Shown here one piece after another: positions 7,082 to 13,128 of a stretch of 16,105 nt of DNA. Position 1 is the stretch's first letter, and each line of letters opens with the position of its first letter. A program made the position numbers and the translations under genes. The stretch is from the NCBI GenBank assembly GCA_002402965.1, contig DHGW01000001.1, positions 8,324 through 24,428 on the forward strand, written 5' to 3'. The notes below the pieces were generated by a model. That model did no database searches and was not told the DNA's origin. It saw nothing but the letters and a program-made list of their open reading frames with translations. The DNA comes from Bacteroidales bacterium UBA4788 (lineage in GTDB: Bacteria > Bacteroidota > Bacteroidia > Bacteroidales > VadinHA17).

Positions 7082-7843
7082 GTGAAGAAATATTGCATCA
7101 TAGTTGCAGGGGGCAGCGGACGGAGGATGAAATCGGCCCTGCCCAAGCAGTTTTTGCAGTTGGCCGGAAGACCGGTACTGATGCATGCCATTGAACGGTT
7201 CAGCTCGTATGATCCGTTGATAAGCATTATTCTGGTGCTGCCGGCGGAGTATCACGACTTATGGCGGCAGCTGTGCGGGGAGCATTCATTTGCTGTGGCT
7301 CATACGGTGGTTGCAGGGGGTGAGGAGCGGTTCCACTCCGTAAAGGCCGGACTGGATTGCGTGAAGGCGGATTCGCTGGCGGGTATTAATGAAGGGACCG
7401 GATCCGGCGCTTTTGGCCGTGACGTAGCGGTGTCAGGCGCGGGTCAGGGTCAGGGCGATTCGCTTGTTGCCATCCATGACGGCGTCAGGCCGCTGGTGAG
7501 CCATGACACCATCTGGCGGTGCTTCTCTGACGCCGAGGAGTTCGGCAATGCCATACCGTTCATCGAGCCGGCTGACTCGGTCAGGGTGCTTCAAGGCGAT
7601 GACAGCCGTCCTTTGCCGCGCAGCGAGGTGCGTCTTATCCAGACACCGCAGGTGTTTCGCGGCAGCGTGATAATCAAGGCATACGACCGTGAATTCGATC
7701 CCTCCTTCACCGATGATGCCACTTTAGCCGAGGCTGACGGGGTGAAGATACATCTCACCCACGGCAACAGGGAGAATCTGAAGATAACCACACCTGAAGA
7801 TCTGGCAGTGGCAGCCACGCTGGCCGGGATGCTCAGGCAATGA
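7082..7843 (+). CDS. ispD: 2-C-methyl-D-erythritol 4-phosphate cytidylyltransferase with an internal insertion
   Basis: IspD joins CTP and 2-C-methyl-D-erythritol 4-phosphate in the MEP isoprenoid pathway (cytoplasm). Diagnostic motifs are VAGGSGRRM (8-16), PKQFL (21-25), HDGVRP (132-137), QTPQ (187-190), FTDDAT (209-214) and the closing LKITTPEDL (233-241). All key basic and acidic residues look intact. At 253 residues it is longer than usual. The extra length is a Gly-rich stretch at residues 97-125, between the GL of the VKAGL helix and HDGVRP. At the DNA level it is an 87-bp unit bounded by GATTCGCT repeats; removing it leaves 10 residues between GL and IHD, as I recall for E. coli IspD. 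The start is GTG, with no ATG or strong Shine-Dalgarno nearby. It is followed 12 bp later by a GNAT-like gene. Confidence 0.9.
   Translation: MKKYCIIVAGGSGRRMKSALPKQFLQLAGRPVLMHAIERFSSYDPLISIILVLPAEYHDLWRQLCGEHSFAVAHTVVAGGEERFHSVKAGLDCVKADSLAGINEGTGSGAFGRDVAVSGAGQGQGDSLVAIHDGVRPLVSHDTIWRCFSDAEEFGNAIPFIEPADSVRVLQGDDSRPLPRSEVRLIQTPQVFRGSVIIKAYDREFDPSFTDDATLAEADGVKIHLTHGNRENLKITTPEDLAVAATLAGMLRQ
7370..7464. repeat. 8-bp direct repeats bounding an in-frame 87-bp insertion in ispD
   Basis: GATTCGCT occurs at 7370-7377 and again at 7457-7464, exactly 87 bp (29 codons) apart. The enclosed DNA encodes a Gly/Ser/Ala-rich segment with no counterpart in ordinary IspD. It contains the 10-bp palindrome CCGGATCCGG (7398-7407) and a short GGGTCA tandem repeat just before the right copy. 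The pattern fits either a small in-frame mobile or palindromic element with target duplication, or a slippage event. Confidence 0.6.
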
Positions 7844-7855
7844 AACGGGGAAACG

Positions 7856-9031
7856 ATGGATCAGGAGAAGTTAATCGATTATAAAAAACCGGAAATACGC
7901 AAGCTCAGCAAGGCTGATGATGATGTCATTGCCCTTCTGAAGGATACCGTGCTTGGCTCAGAAGGGGGGATGCGATACTCAATGCAGAACACCCCGGAGA
8001 GGATTGCCACATATGGCGACAGCCTTTCCTTCCTGGCGCTCTACAAGAGGAACAGCCTGAAAGGGGTGATCGGCCTCTGCCGGCGGGTTATCTCAAACCG
8101 GGGAGAAAAATGTGATGCCACCCACCTTCGGTATCTGGCCATTCATAGTGCCTTTCAGACAGAGAGGGCTCCGGGCAGGAGGAGTGAGAGGTTTTCCGGT
8201 GCCGGCGAGGGCTTCAAGGGAAGGATACTTGATCTGCTCAGGGAACCGGAGCATCTTCCGGGAGGGGATAAAACAGCAAACGGGAGCGTGACTGATGGCG
8301 GGGAAACGGCCGCCGGTGGGATGGAGTCAGCTGTCCGGCCTCATGTGATGTATGCATACGTTGAGAGCCGCAACGAACGATCGAGGAACATGATCAACCA
8401 GTCGGGGTACGAGTATATCCGTTCGTTTCTGACAGTTGCATTCAGCAGGTTCAACCCTAAGGCCAACCCTGCTGTCACCCGTCTGACCCCGGAAGAAGAG
8501 CCCGGCATGGCCGCGCTGCTTGATGAACAGTACAGCGACTACTGTTTCTACACCGATGAGTTTTCATTTCTTGATCACAAATACTACGTTCTTCGCCGGA
8601 ATGGCGAAATTGTAGCCGGTGTGGGTGCCATACCGGCAAAGTACAGGGTGGTGAATATACCAGGATTGTGGGGATGGCTGATGATGAAGGTACTCCCACG
8701 CACGCCTCTCTTCAGGAGACTCTTTCAGCCGAAGGCCTTCAGGTATGTCATCTTCAACGCGATTTACTGCCGTAAAGGCAGCGAGGATCTCCTGCCGGAC
8801 CTCTTTGAGGCGGTCTGCGCTGAGGAGGGTTATCATACGGCCCTGACATGGCTCGATGACCACTCACGGCTCTTCGAGACGCTTCGCACCAACAGGAGAA
8901 TGGGTGCGCTGAACAGGATGCTCAATGCAAAACCGGGACTTGTTTATGCACTGTTCTCCGGCCTGACCTCCGGGGAGGCGGAGAAGTTTTATGATTCTCC
9001 GGCATATATCTCGGGATTTGATTTTTCGTAG
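7856..9031 (+). CDS. Diverged two-lobed protein with weak GNAT acetyltransferase features
   Basis: A 391-residue soluble protein, assigned only tentatively to the GNAT superfamily. In the first lobe (about 13-195), LRYLAIHSAFQTE (91-103) resembles the strand that meets acyl-CoA. YAYVESRNERSRNMINQSGYEY (167-188) resembles the late strand and helix in which GNAT enzymes carry Asn and a Gly-Tyr/Phe. The second lobe (about 205-391) includes LRRNGEIVAGVGAI (257-270), a GNAT-like strand pair, and an unusual basic/hydrophobic stretch around PRTPLFRRLFQPKAF. A Gly/Asp/Thr-rich, low-complexity linker at 134-161 interrupts the first lobe. The ATG lies 12 bp after ispD, so they are probably co-transcribed. 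No substrate is suggested by context. It could instead be a Bacteroidota family with only structural likeness to GNAT enzymes. Confidence 0.6.
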   Translation: MDQEKLIDYKKPEIRKLSKADDDVIALLKDTVLGSEGGMRYSMQNTPERIATYGDSLSFLALYKRNSLKGVIGLCRRVISNRGEKCDATHLRYLAIHSAFQTERAPGRRSERFSGAGEGFKGRILDLLREPEHLPGGDKTANGSVTDGGETAAGGMESAVRPHVMYAYVESRNERSRNMINQSGYEYIRSFLTVAFSRFNPKANPAVTRLTPEEEPGMAALLDEQYSDYCFYTDEFSFLDHKYYVLRRNGEIVAGVGAIPAKYRVVNIPGLWGWLMMKVLPRTPLFRRLFQPKAFRYVIFNAIYCRKGSEDLLPDLFEAVCAEEGYHTALTWLDDHSRLFETLRTNRRMGALNRMLNAKPGLVYALFSGLTSGEAEKFYDSPAYISGFDFS

Positions 9032-9067
9032 AGGCTGGTTTGCATGATACCTGGCTGGCGACTGCTG

Positions 9068-9089
9068 TCCCGACACTCCGTGTGCGGGA
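9068..9089 (+). other. Hairpin in the spacer between the GNAT-like gene and the fucosidases
   Basis: TCCCGACAC (9068-9076) and GTGT-G-CGGGA (9080-9089) pair as a 9-bp stem with a single bulged G and a TCC loop. It starts 37 bp after the GNAT-like stop and about 90 bp before the first fucosidase. A pyrimidine-rich stretch (CCTCCTCCTCTG), not a clean T-run, follows. It could end the upstream transcript weakly or mark the leader of the fucosidase operon. Confidence 0.4.
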
Positions 9090-9117
9090 TTGATCCTCCT
9101 CCTCTGTCGGAGTCTCA

Positions 9118-9139
9118 AACCGGGGACTGAGAACCGGGG
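9118..9139. repeat. Paired AACCGGGG direct repeats upstream of the fucosidase operon
   Basis: AACCGGGG occurs at 9118-9125 and 9132-9139, 14 bp apart centre to centre, about 40 bp before the first fucosidase start. TCTCA and TGAGA around the first copy form a 5-bp inverted pair. This might be a regulator site, but only two short copies are visible. Confidence 0.35.
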
Positions 9140-9179
9140 CGGAAATGAAGATTGGCAATTAACAGTAAAACAATATATT

Positions 9180-10499
9180 ATGAAAGCATTAACCGCTCTT
9201 TCACCAAGCTGGTGCCTGGTTGGCCTCGCGCTCCTGTGCCTCTCCCTCCCGGCCGCAGCCCAGCCGGCTCAGCCGGAGACGGATGACAGGATGAAGTGGT
9301 TCGCGGATGCGAAACTTGGCATTTTCATTCACTGGGGCATATACGCGGTCAACGGCATCGATGAGTCGTGGGCGTTCTACAATGAGCTGATAAGCTATGA
9401 CGATTATATGAAGCAGCTTGACGGCTTCACCGCCTCGGCATATGACCCTGACGAATGGGTCAGTCTGATAAGGGAGAGCGGTGCCCGCTATGCAGTGATT
9501 ACCTCAAAACATCATGACGGGGTGGCTCTGTGGGATACAAAAATGAGCCGCCTCAATACAGTCGACTCTACTCCTGCCGGACGCGACCTGCTGAAGCCGT
9601 TTGTGAAGTCGCTGCGTCGTTCCGGACTCAAAGTGGGTCTTTACTATTCGCTGCTTGACTGGTCGCATCCGGATTATCCCAACATGACCAAAAACATAAA
9701 GCGTTACACTGATGACCCGGCACGCTGGGACCGGTTCATGCAGTTTAATCTTGGCCAGATTGATGAGTTGCAGAAAGAGTTTCGCCCTGACCTATGGTGG
9801 TTTGACGGTGACTGGGAGCAGAACGCTGAAAGATGGCGTGCTGAGCAGATCAGAAAAACGATTCTTGAGCGTAACCCATCGGCAATTATCAACTCCCGGC
9901 TGGCCGGGTATGGTGATTATGGCACCCCGGAGCAGGGACTGCCCACGCACAGGCCAAAGGATAAGCACTGGGAGCTCTGCATGACAATAAACGATTCATG
10001 GGGATACCAGGGTAACGACACTAACTACAAAAGCCCGTCACAGGTTATCCGGATTTTTGCGGAGTGCATCGGGATGGGTGGAAACCTTCTTCTTGACATT
10101 GGCCCAATGGCCGACGGAACCATCCCCCCGTTGCAGGCGGAGGTGCTTAAGGAACTCGGCCGCTGGACCTCAAAACACAGGCAGGCAATCTACGGCACGG
10201 TGGCAGGAATGCCGGAAGGGCATTTTGCAGGGCCGTCGACGATGAGTGCCGACAGCACGATGCTGTACCTGTTCTTTCCCGGTAACGGCGGTGGCGAGCT
10301 GATGCTCGAAGGAGTGAAAAACCGCATCAACAAGGCCTTCGTTGTGGGCAATGGCACCAACCTGGAGGTCAGGGAGTACCTGAGGCCTTACTGGAGCGGC
10401 CATGCCGGAGTATATTTCATCAAGGTGCCCGAAGAGGCACTTGACGAAAAGATGACAGTTATTGGGATTGCCCTTGATGGCAGGCTTAAAATCGAATAA
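9180..10499 (+). CDS. Secreted alpha-L-fucosidase, GH29
   Basis: A 439-residue glycoside hydrolase family 29 enzyme, a retaining exo-enzyme that releases L-fucose from glycans. The ATG at 9180 is chosen because it opens a clear Sec signal peptide (hydrophobic residues about 11-26, cleavage after PAAAQ near residue 28); the longer frame from 9090 buries it. GH29 landmarks are GIFIHWGIYAV (47-57), SKHHDG (109-114), DLWWFDGDW (204-212), where Asp209 is the expected nucleophile, GTPEQ (248-252), where Glu251 is the likely acid/base, and the GGNLLLDIGP strand (300-309). No Cys follows the signal, so it is periplasmic or exported rather than a lipoprotein. There is no C-terminal carbohydrate-binding module. 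The second fucosidase begins 11 bp downstream. Linkage preference is not deducible. Confidence 0.92.
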   Translation: MKALTALSPSWCLVGLALLCLSLPAAAQPAQPETDDRMKWFADAKLGIFIHWGIYAVNGIDESWAFYNELISYDDYMKQLDGFTASAYDPDEWVSLIRESGARYAVITSKHHDGVALWDTKMSRLNTVDSTPAGRDLLKPFVKSLRRSGLKVGLYYSLLDWSHPDYPNMTKNIKRYTDDPARWDRFMQFNLGQIDELQKEFRPDLWWFDGDWEQNAERWRAEQIRKTILERNPSAIINSRLAGYGDYGTPEQGLPTHRPKDKHWELCMTINDSWGYQGNDTNYKSPSQVIRIFAECIGMGGNLLLDIGPMADGTIPPLQAEVLKELGRWTSKHRQAIYGTVAGMPEGHFAGPSTMSADSTMLYLFFPGNGGGELMLEGVKNRINKAFVVGNGTNLEVREYLRPYWSGHAGVYFIKVPEEALDEKMTVIGIALDGRLKIE

Positions 10500-10510
10500 T
10501 ATTTTTTGAT

Positions 10511-11959
10511 ATGAGAAGATATGCCATGACAGGACTGGCTGCGATGCTGCTCGTAGCTTTCGCGGTACCGCTGACAGCACAGGATCATGATGAGAGATAT
10601 GTACCCGAGACTGACCCGCTCGTGCTGCAGAAGCTGGAAGAGTGGCAGGATATGAAATTCGGTCTACTGATGCACTGGGGACCCTACAGCCAGTGGGGCA
10701 TAGTCGAATCATGGTCGATATGCGCCGAGGATGAGGGCTGGTGCCGCCGCAAAAACCCGGATTACATTGAGTACAAGAAACAGTACGAGGCGCTGAAGCT
10801 CAGCTTCAATCCCATTGGCTTCAGTCCTGAAAAATGGGCCGCTGCAGCCAAAAATGCAGGCATGAAATATGTCGTATTTACGACAAAGCACCACGACGGC
10901 TTCTCGATGTTTGACACGAAGCTGACAGACTATAAAATCACTGATCCGGAGTGTCCCTTCAGCGTCAATCCCCGTGCCAACATCACAAAAGAGATATTCA
11001 ATGCCTTCAGGGAACAGGGCTTCTGGACAGGTGCATACTTCTCGAAGCCCGACTGGCACAGTGAATATTACTGGTGGCCCAATTTCGCCACGCCGGACCG
11101 TAATGTCAACTACAGCATCGCCGACTATCCGGAGAGGTGGGAGAAGTTCACGGATTTCACCCACGGGCAGATCATGGAACTGCTGGGTGGCGATTACGGC
11201 AGGGTTGACATCCTATGGCTCGATGGCGGCTGGGTGAGGAAGATGCCGGACGAGGAGGTAAGCGCCCGTCGCTCTGCGCAGGGTAACAAGTATGTCAGGG
11301 TACAGAACCAGGATATAAGGATGGATGAGCTGGTGGCAAAGGCAAGGGAGAAGCAGCCGGGGCTGATAGTGGTTGACCGGGCGGTATACGGCAAAAACCA
11401 GAACTACCTCACCCCTGAGAACAGGGTGCCGGAGAAGGCGCTGCCATATCCGTGGGAGTCGTGCATAATTGCAGGCGGAGGATGGGCCTGGGTTCCGGAT
11501 CCGAAGTTCATGTCGCCCCGCGATGCAATACACCTCCTGGTTGATATCGTCGTCAAGGGCGGTAACCTCCTGTTTAATATCGGCCCGGCGCCTGATGGTA
11601 CATGGCCGGAGGAGGCATATGCCCTTCTTGACGAGATGGGAAGCTGGATGAAGGTTAACGGTGAGGCTATCTACGGCACCAGGGCGCTGGCACCACACAA
11701 GGACGGCAAGACATGCATCACCAGGAAGGGTGATGATACCCGGTACCTGTATTATATGGCCGATGAAGGCGAGGAGATGCCATCATCAGTCACCATGAAC
11801 GGACATACTCTTCCCGCAGGTGCGAGGGTGACGGTTGTGGGCACCGGGACTGTCTGCAGATGGAAGAACGGAACGGACTCATTTACTGTTACACTCCCGC
11901 AGCAGGTCAGAAACAAACCGCCGTCTGACTACGTATGGGTAATGAAGATTGATCTGTAA
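10511..11959 (+). CDS. Secreted alpha-L-fucosidase, GH29 (second, divergent copy)
   Basis: A 482-residue GH29 enzyme in tandem with the previous one but only distantly similar, so probably of different specificity rather than a recent duplicate. Signal peptide: basic MRR start, hydrophobic core about 7-20, cleavage after LTAQ near residue 24; an alternative Met at residue 6 would shorten it. Motifs: FGLLMHWGPYS (50-60), TTKHHDGFSMFD (124-135), ILWLDGGW (234-241) with candidate nucleophile Asp238, LTPENR (300-305) with candidate acid/base Glu303, and a GGNLLFNIGPAPDG strand. A Cys-containing loop around residues 71-78, between the first strand and helix, is absent from the first enzyme. It ends the plus-strand operon; a hairpin-rich convergent region follows. 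Confidence 0.92.
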   Translation: MRRYAMTGLAAMLLVAFAVPLTAQDHDERYVPETDPLVLQKLEEWQDMKFGLLMHWGPYSQWGIVESWSICAEDEGWCRRKNPDYIEYKKQYEALKLSFNPIGFSPEKWAAAAKNAGMKYVVFTTKHHDGFSMFDTKLTDYKITDPECPFSVNPRANITKEIFNAFREQGFWTGAYFSKPDWHSEYYWWPNFATPDRNVNYSIADYPERWEKFTDFTHGQIMELLGGDYGRVDILWLDGGWVRKMPDEEVSARRSAQGNKYVRVQNQDIRMDELVAKAREKQPGLIVVDRAVYGKNQNYLTPENRVPEKALPYPWESCIIAGGGWAWVPDPKFMSPRDAIHLLVDIVVKGGNLLFNIGPAPDGTWPEEAYALLDEMGSWMKVNGEAIYGTRALAPHKDGKTCITRKGDDTRYLYYMADEGEEMPSSVTMNGHTLPAGARVTVVGTGTVCRWKNGTDSFTVTLPQQVRNKPPSDYVWVMKIDL

Positions 11960-12064
11960 CCAAGTTAGCGGGGGTCCAGATAGGCTCTGCTGCGTGGTAC
12001 TGATGCCTGTCTGCCGGAACCCGGAGCCCCGCTGCATAGTCCGGATGCTTATTCGGGAACCCCC

Positions 12065-12106
12065 AAAAAACGCACCACACAGACCTCAGTAAAGTGATCT
12101 GTGTGG
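12065..12106 (-). terminator. Candidate Rho-independent terminator for the sensor/regulator operon
   Basis: CCACACAGA (12075-12083) and TCTGTGTGG (12098-12106) are perfect 9-bp arms around a 14-nt loop. Read on the minus strand, the stem is followed after four bases by six T residues (AAAAAA at 12065-12070 on the plus strand). It lies about 200 bp beyond the regulator stop. On the plus strand the same stem has no T-run but could still slow read-through from the fucosidases. Confidence 0.5.
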
Positions 12107-12145
12107 CATGGCAGGGAAATGGGGGGAAGAACCACCTGTCATTGT

Positions 12146-12179
12146 TTTCAATTAAACCCTATTCTGCCGTCAATTGAAA
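12146..12179. repeat. Inverted repeat TTTCAATT/AATTGAAA
   Basis: Perfect 8-bp arms at 12146-12153 and 12172-12179 around an 18-nt loop. An alternative pairing, AACCC after the left arm with GGGTT at 12185-12189, would compete with it. AT-rich arms make a strong RNA hairpin unlikely, so a protein-binding site is equally possible. Confidence 0.4.
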
Positions 12180-12195
12180 TATCTGGGTTAAAGAT

Positions 12196-12212
12196 TGAGG
12201 AAATTTTCCTCA
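12196..12212. repeat. Near-perfect palindrome TGAGGAAA-T-TTTCCTCA
   Basis: Two 8-bp arms meet around a single central T. That spacing is too tight for a good RNA loop but typical of a dimeric repressor or regulator site. TGGG and CCCA flank it on the outside and could extend a hairpin. It is about 100 bp past the regulator stop codon and 240 bp past the fucosidase stop. Confidence 0.45.
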
Positions 12213-12309
12213 GCCCAAAGCAAAAAAGGTACGATTGTATGAAAGGCGGGTCCTAAAGTATGGAAGGGTAGTTTTTGCAGATATGCAAAATAATGTTAAA
12301 AATTTAGTT

Positions 12310-13113
12310 TTAGGAGATATTGTTTTTCATGTAATCCATGAGTGTCCTGACCTTATCACGTGATATCTCGCAGCGGTATTCCCTGTCGCCCCTGATGAAT
12401 ACGCAGGTCATCTGCTTCATGTCAATTCTTGCAAGGTAGGCAGTGTTGATGATGCATGATCTGCCTGTCCTGAAGAACTGCCTGCCGAGATGCATCTCAA
12501 TATTACCGATGAGAGCCGTCACTGTCTCAACCCGGCCGGAAATGAAATGAAAACCGGAGTAGTTTCCGTCGGCTGTGATAAATACCACGTCGTCGGTATC
12601 AATGAACGTCACGCCGGTGACTCCGCGAAAGATGAGGATCTTTTCATTGTTGAAAACCGATGGCTGGTGTTCAGCTTCCGCCTTTCTTCCGTTTCCGTTT
12701 CCGTTGCCGTTGCCTTTGCCGTGGGTGTTCCTGGTGTTGTTGTGCCGGAGAAGGGTGGCGGTAAGGCGATCCGGATCAATGGGTTTCAGAAGATAATCAA
12801 AGGCGGCATAGTCAAATGCTTTTATGGCGTACTCGTCGTGGGCCGTAGTGAAAACGACATGCGTACTGACAGTACCGATGCTGTTAAGCTCATTCAGTAT
12901 GTCGAATCCGGAAAACCCCGGCATCCTTATGTCGAGAAAGAGCATATCAGGTTCATGCAGGCCAATCAGGTCTATGGCTTCAGCTGGTTCGGTAGTTGCG
13001 ACAACCACCGTCGCGAGTCCTGTTGCTTCAAGCAGTCCTGACAGAAGATCGAGCGCCTCCGGTTCGTCTTCAACGATCATCGCTCTGATTTTCGGGTGAT
13101 CCATGTTATCCAT
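12310..13113 (-). CDS. LytTR-type response regulator
   Basis: A 267-residue two-component regulator. The receiver domain (about 9-125) shows the acidic pair in VEDEP (14-18), the phospho-acceptor Asp61 in FLDIRMPG, the switch Thr in FTTAHDEY and Lys110 in YLLKPID. A low-complexity Gly-Asn linker (132-144) joins it to a LytTR DNA-binding domain (about 156-262) with the usual ADGNYSGFHF, RTGRSCIIN and ISRDKVRTLMDY elements. The gene starts 15 bp after the sensor kinase on the same strand, so they form an operon and presumably a phosphorelay pair. A second in-frame Met lies three codons in. LytTR regulators bind direct-repeat sites upstream of their targets. Target genes are unknown, though neighbouring glycan genes are natural candidates. 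Confidence 0.93.
   Translation of the reverse strand: MDNMDHPKIRAMIVEDEPEALDLLSGLLEATGLATVVVATTEPAEAIDLIGLHEPDMLFLDIRMPGFSGFDILNELNSIGTVSTHVVFTTAHDEYAIKAFDYAAFDYLLKPIDPDRLTATLLRHNNTRNTHGKGNGNGNGNGRKAEAEHQPSVFNNEKILIFRGVTGVTFIDTDDVVFITADGNYSGFHFISGRVETVTALIGNIEMHLGRQFFRTGRSCIINTAYLARIDMKQMTCVFIRGDREYRCEISRDKVRTLMDYMKNNIS
12687..12722 (-). repeat. Hexanucleotide tandem repeat encoding the Gly-Asn linker
   Basis: Six consecutive 6-bp units (three TTCCGT, then TGCCGT, TGCCTT, TGCCGT on the plus strand) lie inside the regulator gene. Read on the coding strand they give alternating Gly-Asn (one Gly-Lys). Because each unit is two codons, gain or loss of units changes linker length without breaking the frame. 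Confidence 0.8.
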
Positions 13114-13128
13114 GTTTGGGTTAGTGAT

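Larger units (their letters stand above)
11960..12309. other. 350-bp convergent intergenic region, non-coding, rich in inverted repeats
   Basis: No convincing reading frame is present. Besides the separately listed hairpins it contains AGCGGGG (11967-11973) facing CCCCGCT (12027-12033) about 50 bp apart, and TTTTGCA/TGCAAAA (12273-12279 and 12284-12290) around GATA, 20 bp beyond the minus-strand regulator stop. The right half is AT-rich. Both flanking operons run into it, so terminator functions are expected. No tRNA- or known ncRNA-like structure was recognised. Confidence 0.6.

Noticed and set aside
9090..9179. Longer N-terminus for the first fucosidase
   Set aside because: It would place 30 residues before a standard Sec signal peptide. 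The ATG at 9180 directly precedes that signal.
12490..13041. Plus-strand 183-codon frame opposite the LytTR regulator
   Set aside because: The minus strand encodes receiver and LytTR motifs. The plus frame is a low-complexity Val/Ser product of the hexanucleotide repeat and has no domain.
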